Shown here: positions 1-10,809 of the stretch, piece after piece
How the letters are laid out: the number at the start of each line of letters is the position of its first letter
Numbering within the stretch: the stretch's first letter is position 1
Assembly (NCBI GenBank): GCA_027596035.1
Contig: JADGJA010000131.1
Coordinates: forward strand, 1 to 38,673
DNA: 38,673 nucleotides
Origin: Thoreauomyces humboldtii
Lineage: Eukaryota; Chytridiomycota; Chytridiomycetes; Spizellomycetales; Powellomycetaceae
Reading direction: 5' to 3'
Position numbers and translations under genes: made by a program
The notes under the pieces: generated by a model
What the model saw: only the letters and a program-made list of their open reading frames with translations
The model's database searches: none
What the model was told of the DNA's origin: nothing

Positions 1-428
1 GGGGGGGGTTTGCGTGCAACGCGTGATGCTCAAAAGGTCCTCGGAGGCGAACCGCTGCCGACAAGAGTTGTTGCAACTACAAACACTCCGTCCGCTCCCG
101 CCGTTTTTCCGGCAGAGAAAGTCGGTCGGTGACCACAGAGGTCTTCCACTCTCATAGTCCGCGTGTTCTGTAGGTATGCGGCAGTCCGATACGCTGCAAG
201 GTTCTTGCCGCATAGAATCATTGGGGCCCTGAGGAGCGTTGTAAGTAGAAGTGACCATAAAGCTTGATCTTAATTAAAGTCTAATATTAAAGACTATCAT
301 TTCCCCGTCAGGAAGATCTCTGTAGCGGAAGCTAGTTGCAGGGTGGCAGGAAGCCTGTGAAAGAGATCGCTACTGCGGGGGTACCTGTTCCTTGTTCCGC
401 TTTCAGCAAGGCTCCTCTCCTCAGTGCA
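1..428. other. Left end, no gene seen
   Basis: The window opens with eight G residues, matching a C run at the other end, which looks like a contig-end artefact. The rest has no convincing coding sequence. Around 270-300 is an AT-rich patch with a short imperfect inverted repeat (AGTCT...AGACT). It could be part of the promoter of the phosphatase gene that follows. Confidence 0.5.
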
Positions 429-2056
429 ATGTTCATCAGACCTTGGATAATTCTGGTGACACTTTCCACGGCCAGCTGTTCGGGCGGACATTATGCCACT
501 CCCGTGGTCGACGATCATCTTCCGATCATGCGAGACCCTGCCGGAGGTCAAAGGATGGCAGCCAGCACTAAGGTATCCGTTGGCTCGATGGTTGCTCCTC
601 TCTGCTTTGGATGTTCACTCGGTTTCATCCGATAGTCTCGTTATAACTTGCAGACATCCGGCAGCTCCCTCTTCGATTCTGGCATGCTGTTTAGACGGAC
701 GAGTTGCCCGAGAGGCTCGCAGTTCGTTCCCGAGCAGGAGGATGGGCGGTGTAATGTCCTCCAGGTGCAGCTGGTGGCACGCCATGGTACAAGGAATCCC
801 ACAGCAGGTGACAGCGCATGGTCGCGAGCGCTCTACAGAAGGGTTCCTCATTCCTGTTTTCTCCCTGAAGGCAATTTGAAAAAGCACAAACTGTTACAAG
901 CAGACCTTGCTTCTTGGGACCTCCCCGTATCTCTCTCCTCCATCTTTTCGAACTTCACTCTTCTCTGCAACGATTCCATGGCCGGTATGATCACGACGCA
1001 AGGCGAACGCGACATGATCCAGCTCGCAGAGCGCTTCAAAATCCGGTATCCGACTCTGCTATCGAATGCGTCACGACTTTCCTGGCAAGCCACGAACATC
1101 AGCCGTGCGCTAACCAGCGGTGAAGCCTTTCAACGAGGTCTTCTCTCGTCAGCTAGCGATCTCGAAGCTGCGGTGGATCAGATCCGCGCCTCGGTCGTGA
1201 TGAAGAACCGGGACGCGGATCTGAGACCGCATACCAGCTGTAAGAGATACCTGGAGGCAATCAAAGAGAAGGAGAAGGGATCCCAGGCTGATCAGGAGTT
1301 CATGGAGAGCCAGTTTCCCGCTATCAGGGATCGGGTGGCTGAACGAGGGGGTTTCGGAAACCTTACCTCGAAGCATGTCATGCAGATGTTCAGCATCTGC
1401 GCGTTTGAGGAAGCGATACAAGGGAATCGAATGGGATTCTGCTCGCTCTTCACGCCTGATGAGCTCGTGCTGAGTGATTTCGGATCCGATCTAAAGGTAA
1501 GCTCAAGCTACCTCGATGTTCAACGAACGGAGCAGATCGACTCAAACTTTAGAATTAGTTTTGGAGCTATCGCGGTTATGGCTTCCTCCCCAATGAGAAC
1601 CTGGCCTGCTCCCTTCTTACCACTCTCTGGACAAACCTATCCTCTTTCCTCGCCAACCCATCCTCCACTCCGACCGGAATCTTCAAGTTCGCCCACGCCG
1701 AAACCATCGCACCCCTCCTGACCACCCTCGGTCTTTTCCGGGATCCACCTCCCGGACTGCATCCAAACATGACGAACCGAGAGATGTCCTCCCGTGTGTA
1801 CAAGACCAGCGCGTCCGTACCGTTCGCCGGCAACGTCGTGTTCGAGCTGCTCGAGTGCGACGGCAGACACGTCGTGAGGGTGCTGTCGAACGAGAGGGTG
1901 GTTGTGATTCCGGGGTGTGGAAGTGAGGTGTGTCCGGTGGAGGTGTTTGGCCGGTTGATGGAGGGGAAGATTGGATGTGATTTCGATGGGGAGGTGTGTG
2001 GGAATGAGGAGGGAACGGAGGGTGGGGCTGCTACGTTCGCTTTTGGGAGAAGATGA
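429..2056 (+). CDS. Secreted histidine acid phosphatase, MINPP/phytase type
   Basis: Proposed exons 429-572, 654-1496 and 1559-2056 (introns of 81 and 62 nt) give 494 residues, the usual length for multiple inositol polyphosphate phosphatases. The start is the ATG that opens a hydrophobic leader (MFIRPWIILVTLS), so a signal peptide of roughly 18-20 residues is expected and the enzyme should act in the secretory path or outside the cell. The catalytic RHGTRNP motif lies near residue 91, where the histidine is the phosphate acceptor. The matching FAHAETIAPLL motif near residue 373 has HAE in place of the HD of classical acid phosphatases, which is typical of MINPP1. C-terminal spacing of VLSNERVV and CPVEVF also fits MINPP. 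The family removes phosphates from phytate and inositol polyphosphates; the substrate here is inferred. The first intron is the least certain boundary. Confidence 0.82.
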
Positions 2057-2179
2057 AAACAGCTGGTTCTTTCTGCAGACACTTTGGATAAAACAATAGA
2101 ATCCACATCCTGGACTCACCCTGACGGCCATCGATGACACCCCGAAGGTCCCTGGGGCCAGGATGATCCTCACTCCGTT

Positions 2180-2963
2180 CTAGACGCACACCTTGAGAAC
2201 AAGGACATCACTCCTGTCCGACGGAGGACCCATCGACAGCTTCTGGCGGCGTTTCGCTGGCGGCGGAAGGCGACGAACGAGACTCGCCCAATATCCTTCG
2301 AAGACTCTTGTTCGCAGTGCGAAACGTCGTACGAGTGAACTGAACACCCTGCTGTACTGGTACTGTACAACGCTCTCTGTCCCTGGCGGGACTACAGTAA
2401 CCTTTCTGAGAGTCGAACACACTTTGCAGAACGTGGAGACCCCCAATTTCGGCCTTGACAAGCCTGGCGGGCAACGCCCTGTCGACTGCAGCGCGCTCGA
2501 CGTTCTTGTCATCTCTCTACCATTCTCTCCGCGTGGGGATTCTTGCTCGGTGCCCGGCGTGCCATGACCCACCGCTGCCCGCTGCCCGTACTGTATCTGA
2601 CCGTAGGCGGTGCCCTCGACCGGTATCTCCTCGTTTCGCGACCTCCCTCCTCGTCCACGTGGGTGCTTGATAGAACTTGTCACTCGAGATTGGCTAAGGA
2701 TGGGCAATGTTGGCGTCGTATGCTTTGGGGAGGGAGACACCTGCCATCTTCCTCACAGCCGCAGGGGAAAAAAAAGATACGAATTTGCAAAACTTTATCG
2801 ACGATGATATCATGTCGTGCGTGGGGACGTTCGAGTCGAACATCCTCTCCGGACTCGAACAAATCCGGGTCTGGAAAGTCCCCAAGTCGACCAAGGTGGC
2901 CTTCATGCGGCATGTTACCCCTTCCTCGGGGGAAGCCAGCCACCGACATGGCACCCACCCCAT
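2180..2963 (-). other. Possible multi-exon gene, unresolved
   Basis: This otherwise empty stretch contains several short, codon-like minus-strand pieces. One near 2963-2790 includes MKATLVDLGTFQTRI. Another near 2660-2570 includes PVEGTAYGQIQYGQ. A third near 2510-2400 includes LPARLVKAEIGGLHVLQ. C-terminal candidates in two frames reach 2208 or 2180. They could be exons of one gene convergent with the phosphatase and divergent from GMPP, but I could not find a single consistent splice model and recognise no domain. A plus-strand reading of part of the region (2707-2900) is also open. RNA-seq or a protein match would be needed to call it real. Confidence 0.25.
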
Positions 2964-3563
2964 CCCTTACCGTATCCCACCGGCCGACTCGAAACGGCAG
3001 GCCGATGAGCGAGTTGGACCTGTCCATGGAATCTTTCGCGTTTCGCACTTCACCTTCGACAGTCCACCCTGTGTGTGTGTTTGTTGTGGGCATTGGGGAG
3101 CGATCGGGCAAGCGCACACACGCACGCGAGGCTTCTTCCTCGCCCATCTCGTGTCGCACCGCCGAGCTTTCCAAAAGGCGAGCGGGGCGGCTCACGTCAG
3201 TCCAGGTCGGTTCGGTTGTCCCCTTGCGGGAAACGAGGGGCGGGAGGAGACGTGCCTGCCGCTCTCGTGGTTTCGACTCCCTTCTTCGCGGAGAGAATCT
3301 GGCGGTGACCCCCCCTTGCCCCCTCTTCCTTCTGGACTCTGCCCAGAGATGATGGCCTCCGCGTGGGGGTCTGTGCTGTCTGGCGGCTTCTCTCCTCGCG
3401 AATATAAGCTCCCGTCCGGCGGCCGCTCCCTCGTTCTGATCCTTGACGACCTCCTATACCAAACCACTCGTACTCATCTCCACACTCTCCCGCATACCTG
3501 TTCTTCCCTTCCTCGCCTACATACCCCTCGTCTCCTACTACTACCCTATCACATACAGCAACC
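2964..3563 (+). promoter_or_regulatory. GMPP promoter and leader, TATA at 3403-3408
   Basis: There is no convincing gene here. A GC-rich stretch with a GTGTGTGTGT run near 3070 is followed by a TATA-like element (AATATAAGC, 3401-3409) about 160 nt before the GMPP start codon. A pyrimidine-rich leader runs from about 3430 to 3560. This arrangement is typical of a strongly expressed housekeeping gene in fungi. The transcription start itself is inferred. Confidence 0.45.
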
Positions 3564-4849
3564 ATGAAGGCTCTCATCCTCGTCGGTGGTTTCGGAACGC
3601 GTCTGCGCCCTCTCACATTCACAAAGCCAAAGCCGCTGGTCGACTTTGCCAACAGACCAATGATCCTGCATCAGATCGAGGCTCTCGCCAAGGTGCGTCT
3701 TCGATGTGTCTTGTTGCGGTCTCCTGCGCCGCATGCGTGCACGTGTGCCTTTCCATGTCGGCCGCGATGCCGTTTGTGCAGAGATCAGCCGTTTTTTCAC
3801 ACCCCGACTCCCACCGCCCATTTCCACAATGCGTAGCTGCAGAAAACAAGCGGATGTCTAACCTTCACAACGCTCTACCGTTCCCTCCCTAGATTGGAGT
3901 CACTGATGTCGTACTCGCTGTAAACTACCAACCACAAGCCATGCTGGTCGCCATGGCCGAGGTGGAGGAAAAGTTCAACATCAAGATCCACTTTTCGATC
4001 GAGAGCGAGCCCCTCGGCACGGCTGGTCCCATTGCCCTGGCACGCGACATTCTCGCAAAGAACGACGCTCCCTTCTTCGTCCTCAACTCGGATGTCATCT
4101 GCGAGTTCCCATTCGAGGAGATGATCGCTTTCCACAAGGCACACGGAAAGGAGGGAACCCTCATGACGACTCCCGTCGAGGACCCCACAAAGTACGGCGT
4201 CGTCGTACTCAAGGAAGGCACCTCGCAGATCGACCGGTTCGTCGAGAAGCCAAAGGAGTACGTCGGAAATCACATCAACGCCGGCATCTACATCTTCAAC
4301 CCGTCCATGATCAAGCGCATTTCTCCCAAGCCAACATCGATCGAGAAGGAAGTGTTCCCCTTCATGGCGCAGGACGGTCAACTGTTCGCCACGCCTCTGG
4401 AGGGATTCTGGGCCGATGTCGGTCAGCCAAAGGACTTCCTCACGGGCTCAGCTCTGTACCTCGCGTCCGTCCACACGAAAACGCCCGATATTCTCAAGGT
4501 CGGGGACGGCATCGTCGGCAACGTCCTCGTGGACCCATCGTGCGAGATCGGACCCAACTGCGTGATCGGACCCAACGTCGTCCTCGGACCCAAGACCAAG
4601 ATCGGAGCCGGAGTCCGTATCGCCAACGCTGTCGTCATGGAGGGATCCGTCGTCCGTGACAACGCCTACATCAAGGATTCCATCGTCGGATGGTCATCGT
4701 CAGTCGGCAAGTGGAGTCGGTTGGAGAACATCACGGTTCTCGGAGAGGACGTGCACATCTCGGACGAGGTCTTTGTCAACGGTGCTTGCGTCCTCCCTCA
4801 CAAGAGCGTCTCGGCATCCGTGCGAACTCAGGGCGTCATCATTATGTAG
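3564..4849 (+). CDS. PSA1/MPG1: GDP-mannose pyrophosphorylase (mannose-1-phosphate guanylyltransferase)
   Basis: Exons 3564-3692 and 3893-4849 (one 200-nt intron, phase 0) encode 361 residues, the same length as yeast Psa1. The enzyme joins GTP and mannose-1-phosphate to make GDP-mannose in the cytosol, the donor for N- and O-glycans, GPI anchors and cell-wall mannan. The nucleotide-binding signature [11 protein letters not shown] is at residues 8-18, followed by KPKPLVDF at 21-28. The sugar-binding [17 protein letters not shown] is present. From about residue 245 hexapeptide repeats ([15 protein letters not shown]) form the left-handed beta-helix. The start is the first ATG after the leader, and every conserved block is present, so the gene looks intact. 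The next gene downstream on the same strand is a mannosyltransferase that depends on this product. Confidence 0.97.
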
Positions 4850-5358
4850 ATTGATGGACTCTTTGGAACTCCATTCTTCCTCCTTTACCCACACCTTTTA
4901 TTGTTCTCTCTTGCACTATCTACCCCCTCACTCGCCTCATCTTCAGCGACGTTTCCCATACATATTCTTTTTTTCTGTTGTTCCGCTCTAAACTATGAAA
5001 CCTGCTTGAACTATCATCACTCTCTCTGTATTGCGCTACGATGGTCTCGTCTCGACGGATGACTCGAGCATACGGCCGGGCGAGGAGGATTTGCTCGTTC
5101 GCCGCTTTTGTTTGGACAGACACTCGACGACCATCTTGCTTTTCCCACTGTTTTGGACTACGGCGCCTCGTTTTATTGCTAACAACACTCTCCGCCAGCT
5201 ACAGAAACAGCCAACTCCACGACAAGGAGCCGCGAAAGGATCCGAGAGAGTGAGGCCTAGCTGCAGGTGCTTCACCACCGTCTTCCGTCTCCACTTCGTA
5301 GGGCACAGTCCTCCTTTCGGCCCTCGCTCGCAACTGCGCAAACAAACAGGGATCGAGA
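4850..5358. other. Intergenic, GMPP to mannosyltransferase
   Basis: This holds the 3' flank of GMPP, rich in pyrimidines and short T runs, and the leader of the mannosyltransferase. Open frames on both strands have no family signature. A non-coding first exon or leader intron for the downstream gene cannot be excluded. Confidence 0.4.
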
Positions 5359-6885
5359 ATGCTCACCTCCCGCATGGTCAGCCTCCCACGGGGGCGGACC
5401 TCCCGCCTTGGCATGCTTGCCGTCCTCACCGTCGTGATGATATATTGTCTCTACACCGCCGTGAACGACACCGAAGCCATCGATGCGGCTACCGGCGGCA
5501 TGCACGAGAACGCAAAGGTCAATCGTCTTCTCCACCAACCGGGATCACCCTACTCCCGAGCCGACCTGAGCTACTCGAAGAAGGCTGGCATGAACCTTGT
5601 CTCGGTGGACGCCGTGTCCTCCAACGCGACGTTGGTGAACGATGGGTCAAGCGTTCGAGTCAGGGGTGTCTTGGTGATGCTGGCTAGGAACTCGGACGCG
5701 AAGGGTGCGGCTAGCAGCATCCAGAGCCTGCAGGAGAGGTTCAACGATCGGTTCGACTATCCTTTCGTGTTCTTGAACGACAAGCCGTTCGACGAGGCGT
5801 TCAAAACGAAGATGAGGGAGGTGGCTCCTAGGAGCGAACTCATGTTCGGACTGATACCAAAGGAACACTGGTCGTACCCCGACTGGATCGATCAGGAGAA
5901 GGCCGCGCAGGTCCGGAAAGAGATGCGCGAGAAAGAGATCATCTACGGAGGGTCTGAGCCTTACCGGCACATGTGTCGATACAATTCCGGATTCTTCTAC
6001 CGTCATCCCCTTCTGGATGAGTTCGACTACTATTGGAGGGTGGAACCGGACGTCAAGTTCGGATGCGACATCAGCGACGATCCCTTCCGATACATGCAGG
6101 AGAACAACAAGCTGTACGGGTTCACCATCTCCCTGTACGAGTACGGAACCACCATCGAGACGCTGTGGAAGACGTCGAGGGACTACATGAAGGCCTACCC
6201 GAATCGGATCCGATCCGACAATGCACTCGCCTTCCTAACCAACAACGGCGACCTCGAAAAGTACAACCGATGTCACTTTTGGTCCAACTTTGAGATTGCA
6301 TCCCTTCACCTCTGGCGATCGAAGGCATATACTGACTACTTCGACCACCTCGACCGTGCCGGTGGATTCTTCTACGAACGATGGGGTGACGCTCCCGTCC
6401 ACTCCATCGGAGCAGCCATGATCCTCAAACCCGAACAGATACACTTTTTCAACAACATTGGATACTTCCACAACCCGTTCCAGCATTGTCCCGTCGACCA
6501 ACCTGCCTTCGCCGACAAGTGTCAGTGCGACGGCGTGAAGAACTTTGACATGAAGGGCTTCAGCTGCACACGAAAGTGGTTCGACCTGTACGGCGGCGGG
6601 GAGGACAACATCGAGGCGGAGAAGATCAGGGTCGTGAACGAGGGGATCCAAAAAGCCGAGGTTGCGAAGACCAAGTTGGCGGAGGATAAGAGCAAGGCCG
6701 CAAAGCAGGAGGAGGAACACAAGCGACGAGCGGCGGAGAAGGAGAAGGCCGACAAGCTGAAGAACAAGAACGCTGTCAACGTGGAGGCGAGAAACGATCG
6801 TGGTGCGGAAACGGAGACTCCCCACGAGGCGAGGACGAGGAAGATCGTGGAATCGATCGAAGCTTCCGCCGCATTTCGAGGTTGA
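5359..6885 (+). CDS. Golgi alpha-1,2-mannosyltransferase, GT15 (KRE2/MNT1/KTR) family
   Basis: A single-exon gene of 508 residues. It is a type II membrane protein: a short basic cytosolic tail (RGRTSRLG), then a hydrophobic anchor around residues 18-35 (MLAVLTVVMIYCLYTAV), then the lumenal catalytic domain. GT15 hallmarks are clear: YRHMCRYNSGFFYRH from residue 202, YYWRVEPDV from 224 (the metal/nucleotide-binding EPDV), the HFWSNFEI block, and GGFFYERWGDAPVHSI from 335. The family transfers mannose from GDP-mannose to O- and N-linked mannan in the Golgi. The last 90 or so residues are an unusual highly charged Lys/Glu/Ala coiled-coil tail (for example KQEEEHKRRAAEKEKADKLK), absent from classical KRE2 proteins. 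It lies immediately downstream of GDP-mannose pyrophosphorylase, the donor-making enzyme. Confidence 0.95.
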   Translation: MLTSRMVSLPRGRTSRLGMLAVLTVVMIYCLYTAVNDTEAIDAATGGMHENAKVNRLLHQPGSPYSRADLSYSKKAGMNLVSVDAVSSNATLVNDGSSVRVRGVLVMLARNSDAKGAASSIQSLQERFNDRFDYPFVFLNDKPFDEAFKTKMREVAPRSELMFGLIPKEHWSYPDWIDQEKAAQVRKEMREKEIIYGGSEPYRHMCRYNSGFFYRHPLLDEFDYYWRVEPDVKFGCDISDDPFRYMQENNKLYGFTISLYEYGTTIETLWKTSRDYMKAYPNRIRSDNALAFLTNNGDLEKYNRCHFWSNFEIASLHLWRSKAYTDYFDHLDRAGGFFYERWGDAPVHSIGAAMILKPEQIHFFNNIGYFHNPFQHCPVDQPAFADKCQCDGVKNFDMKGFSCTRKWFDLYGGGEDNIEAEKIRVVNEGIQKAEVAKTKLAEDKSKAAKQEEEHKRRAAEKEKADKLKNKNAVNVEARNDRGAETETPHEARTRKIVESIEASAAFRG

Positions 6886-7434
6886 TCCGTGGGATCTTTA
6901 CAACCAAGATTCCACCACCTTCCTACAACACCCGTCTCCCTACAACACCCGTACAACACCCGCTCTGACCTTGCGGCGTTCCAACCGGAGCCGCCCCTCT
7001 CCTCTGACCACCTCGAACCTCTACAAGTAATCACGTCAAGTTAGTGCTTCCTCTGCCACTTTATCTTCCATCTCTCCCAGCGTGGACCACTATCTCCTCT
7101 GCACCACCCCCCTAACCATTTTTGGTCGGCAACCTTCCTCTTCCTTACCCATACACTTTCTTCCCGGGGTGCTAGCAATAGTCCACGTCACGTCTAATCA
7201 AATCAGACCCCGCCCGTCATATCATTAAAAGCATCCCCATACTGTTCCTCAACTTGATTGTACAAACGAAACATATATATTCAAGAAAGAGCCGCTATCT
7301 AACACTATCGATACAGAAACGCTACGCTACAGGAGCTACCATACGAAGAGAACATACACCATACATACGCAGATCTCAAAGAGTCTGGGTGACCTCTCGA
7401 GGCGCTACCGGTCAATAGGTTGCAGAGGGGGGTC
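6886..7434. other. Convergent 3' flanks
   Basis: The region between the tail-to-tail mannosyltransferase and F-box genes has no coding signal. A small triple repeat of ACAACACCCGT occurs at about 6923-6960. Around 7200-7300 it is AT-rich (ATTAAAAG, ATATATATTC), which fits poly(A) signals for either gene. Confidence 0.4.
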
Positions 7435-9697
7435 TTAGGTTTCCATCAAGGACGACCGTGCGACGACGAGCTCCTCGATCCACCAGAACCTCTTCCTCAA
7501 CTTCATCGCATAGGCCTCGCACGTCGATCTGTCCCGCTCGACTCGAGCCAGGTACGGAAGAACGTCCTCCCCCTTCGTCGGCTCGATCGAACCGCCGCCA
7601 GCAGCGATCCCCTCGAACTGCAACCTCACGGACCTGAGGAACCTCCTGTTCGTCAACACGGGCACCAGGACCTCGTCCTCCCACTCGGACGTCAGTACGG
7701 GGAGACACTTGGTCCCGACCATGTGCAACGTCTCGAGACGAGGCCACGATGCGACGGGGGTCAGGGATGCCAGGGAACGGACCCTGAATCCCGCGATGAC
7801 GAGGTGAACGAGGTCGGGACATGAGACTGTCAGGTCGTGGATCACGTGGGACGGGAACGAGAGGGTCGAGGACCCCTCGTCGTCGTCGTCGTCGTTGTCG
7901 TGAGAGTGGGAACGACGATGGTGGTGGTGGAAGGCTTCGACGGTCAGACTCGTCAACCTCGGTGCGTGTTGCAGCAGCGACGTGACGGTGCCTATGCAGA
8001 TCTTGTGTCCCAGATGACTGACGCCTCGGACGACCAGGGTCCTCAGACACGGGAACGGGATCGTGACGGTGGGTGGGAGGTGGGCTGGTAGGTAGGAGAG
8101 TTTCAGAGAGGTGAGGTGGGAGGGGTTGCATGAGACGAGGAGGGTGGGGAACAGGGGACAGTTGATGAGGTTGAGGTGAGTCAAGGATGGGAGTTTGATG
8201 GGCTGTGAGGATTCTTCGGGTTCCGCTGACAGCTCTCGAATGGATCCTGAGCGGATCGTCAGTTCGCGGAGGTTGGAGAGTGTGGCGTTGAAGGATGCTG
8301 AAGTGGTGGGTGGAAGCCACACGGGGATACCGACGGAGGTGCACGTGTGAGCCGGTGCACTGACGCTGATGGTTTTCAACGACGGGTAGTCTCTGACGAT
8401 CGAAGCCAGATCCTCGGTCGTGAGCTTCGTGTCGCAGAGGGGCACGATCTTGATGTGTTCCAGACCGTGACTACCGTTGCCGTTGCCGTCACCGGCGTCC
8501 CAATCCCGTCGATGGGCGGTGGCGGCGGGAAGGACCCTGTACAGACAGTTTCCGAACCTCAACGTCTTCAACGTCGGGAACGCGTCGCACAGTCTTCCCA
8601 CCAACGACACCCATCCTTCTTTAGGACCCCACACGCTGCACTTGTCGAACTCGAGGTACGTCAGCGCCAGTCCCTTCAGCCCCTCGGCCATGGCATCGAC
8701 CAATCCGGGCGGTGCTTCCAGAGTGCTCAGCGTCAACGACGTCAACGCCGGACAACCTCTCGCCAGAGCCGGGAACATGGCGAGGGGTAGGAAGGCGTAG
8801 TCGATCTCGAGGGACATGGTGCGAAGATGAGGGAGGGCGGGGGTCCGGTCCGTGTCGCTGTCGGATCGGGAACCACCGGGTGACAGGAGATCGACGAGGG
8901 ACAGAATGGCGGAAGGGGAGAGACTCGTCAGACTGAGTTCTCGCAGAGAAAGCGTCGTGACCATGTCCTTCTTCCTGATCCAGAGGTGAGGGTCGTCGAT
9001 GCGGACGCGGGTCAAGGACGGCACGGAGTTGAGGATCCAAGACAGGTTCCTACGCAATCCTGGCGCTTTCCAGAGTTCTCTGTGCGTGGAAGCTGCCGTC
9101 GCGTTGCCGGATTCGGCATCTGCGATGCCCACTCCGTCCTCTCCGTCCTCACCCTCATCATCCTCATCGGCAAAGACGGGAACCTCGTCTCCGTCGCCGA
9201 CACCCGCCACGACCAGCTCCTCGAGACACGGACATCCGTCGACCGCACCAGGCACGATCCAGTCGCTCGGACACACGATGATACGGAGTGTAGGATGTCC
9301 CACGAACTGCCTGGCGACCAAGGCCAGCCTCTCCCTCGCGATCGCCGTGGATCCTGTCCGTGCGGCAACGATCTCGAGTCTCTTGAGACGTGGATGTCTG
9401 AGGAGGATGGTGTGCAGACCCGTTCGTACGACACTTTCCGTGCATTCGATCGAGAGCGTCTGGAGCGCGGATGAGGTTGGTGAGCAAGGCGAGACGTTCG
9501 TTTTCTATTTTTGATCAGCATACCTCTACGTCTCGGGAGAGTCTGGCCCACCGCGAGCACACCAGGGCCAGACGAGCCACCTGCTTGTTGAACGTGAGGC
9601 TTGAGAAGACGTGCAGGAGGGTCTCGTTCGGAAGGTCGTTGATGTGGACTTTGCGTGGTCGTGGTGGTGGTGGTGGTGGTACGACGGCACCCAGCAT
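7435..9697 (-). CDS. F-box / leucine-rich repeat protein
   Basis: Exon 1 is 9697-9524 and exon 2 is 9459-7435, with a 64-nt intron (GTATGC...CTCCAG, phase 0), giving 732 residues. The first exon carries a run of six prolines and then an F-box: KVHINDLPNETLLHVF...LALVCSRWARL (about residues 16-53). The second exon continues directly as RHPRLKRLEIV and contains many leucine-spaced segments (LTHLNLINCP, LTSLKLSYLP, LRTLVVRG) typical of a degenerate LRR array. The family supplies the substrate-binding subunit of SCF (Skp1-Cullin-F-box) ubiquitin ligases, with the F-box binding Skp1 and the LRRs the target. The target here is unknown. An acidic stretch (DEDDEGEDGEDG) sits near the start of exon 2. 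Without the short first exon the F-box would be missed. Confidence 0.85.
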
Positions 9698-10036
9698 GAC
9701 TGAAGGAGTGTAAACCCCACTCCCAGAATAGAAAATGTATTCTTATCGGCTCTCGACTAACAATAGCGCTGATGATGGATGTATTCCAAGGGATTGAGGA
9801 TGGACCCCCCACGGTGGTTATCCCGTCGACCGTCTCCCGTCGCCCGCCGTCTCCCGTCCCCGGCCCCATCCCTCCTCCTCGTTCCCCTTTTTTCCAGCAG
9901 CAGAAAGGAGGAAGGAAAAGGAAACGCGGGGCGACGCGTTTGGGAAGGAAGCCACCGCGTCCAGTCGGATCGGACAGTCAGTCCCATAATCCGACTGCGG
10001 TGATTATACTCTTGGAAGTCTCTACACACATGATTA
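9698..10036. promoter_or_regulatory. F-box gene promoter and tRNA-Lys upstream region
   Basis: No gene seen. It is C-rich near 9800-9890. A TTATACT element at about 10004-10010 lies 27-33 nt upstream of the first tRNA-Lys, the position expected for a polymerase III upstream TATA element. Confidence 0.4.
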
Positions 10037-10109
10037 GCCCGCCTAGCTCAATCGGCAGAGCGTGAGACTCTTAATCTCAAGGTTGTGGGTTCGACCCCCA
10101 CGGTGGGTT
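10037..10109 (+). tRNA. tRNA-Lys (CTT), copy 1
   Basis: A 73-nt cloverleaf without intron. The seven-bp acceptor stem (GCCCGCC with GGTGGGT) closes with a G-U pair. The anticodon stem TGAGA/TCTCA encloses the loop CTCTTAA, giving anticodon CTT, which reads AAG. The T arm is GTGGG-TTCGACC-CCCAC. It is identical to three other copies in the window and faces copy 2 about 280 nt away. A TATA-like element lies near -30. Confidence 0.97.
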
Positions 10110-10390
10110 CTAGCTGCAAGCAGAAGAGTATCCGGGAGGAGGGAAAGTCCCATTGCTTGCATTGCAGAGTTTCTTTTTTGCGTGTTCACACTGGACGCTT
10201 GTTTCTGACGGGGGAAAAGGTTTTGCGAGAATCCCCAACCAACCACCAACTACGCTGTCCAAAATCTGACCTCTTCCATCCCGCTCACATTTTTCCTGAA
10301 ACACATGCAAAAATAGAGTTCATCCCGAAGGACCCATAGAGCTGATCCGTAGAACACAGCTCTTTGCCGTCGTTCTCCACCTGTTTGCTG

Positions 10391-10463
10391 AACCCACCGT
10401 GGGGGTCGAACCCACAACCTTGAGATTAAGAGTCTCACGCTCTGCCGATTGAGCTAGGCGGGC
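10391..10463 (-). tRNA. tRNA-Lys (CTT), copy 2
   Basis: Identical in all 73 positions to copy 1 but on the opposite strand, so the two are tail-to-tail with about 280 nt between them. Upstream on its own strand is a TATATT/AATATA element at 10490-10495, near -30, and a copy of the CGCTGCGCAA motif at 10504-10513. Confidence 0.97.
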
Positions 10464-10809
10464 TTACAGGAAGGGAAGTTCGACAGGTCTATATTGGGAA
10501 CGTCGCTGCGCAAAAATTAATTCGGCTGAGTTGGCTCTGCCCCGTGCATGTTGCTTGTTGTTTGGTTGTTTGTTGCATTCTTCTCGAAACGCATGCACGC
10601 CAGATGGACGGGGCGCGTAATAGCAATGAGCGACAACTTCCAACCCTCCGTCCACGATAGCGACCACGTTAGGCTGAGAAACAATAGATGATATTTTCGC
10701 CACGAACGGTACGTAAGTGTTCCCAACCCCGACGCGTAGGAAGAGTGTCCGGCCTTCTCCCTGCATCACAAAAACAACAAGAGGACGGAACTTATCGTGT
10801 TGGTTCATC
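10464..10809. other. Intergenic, no gene seen
   Basis: This lies between tRNA-Lys copy 2 and the 3' end of the CDGSH gene. Small open frames here show no domain, and the longest on the minus strand overlaps the CDGSH 3' end. Confidence 0.4.
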
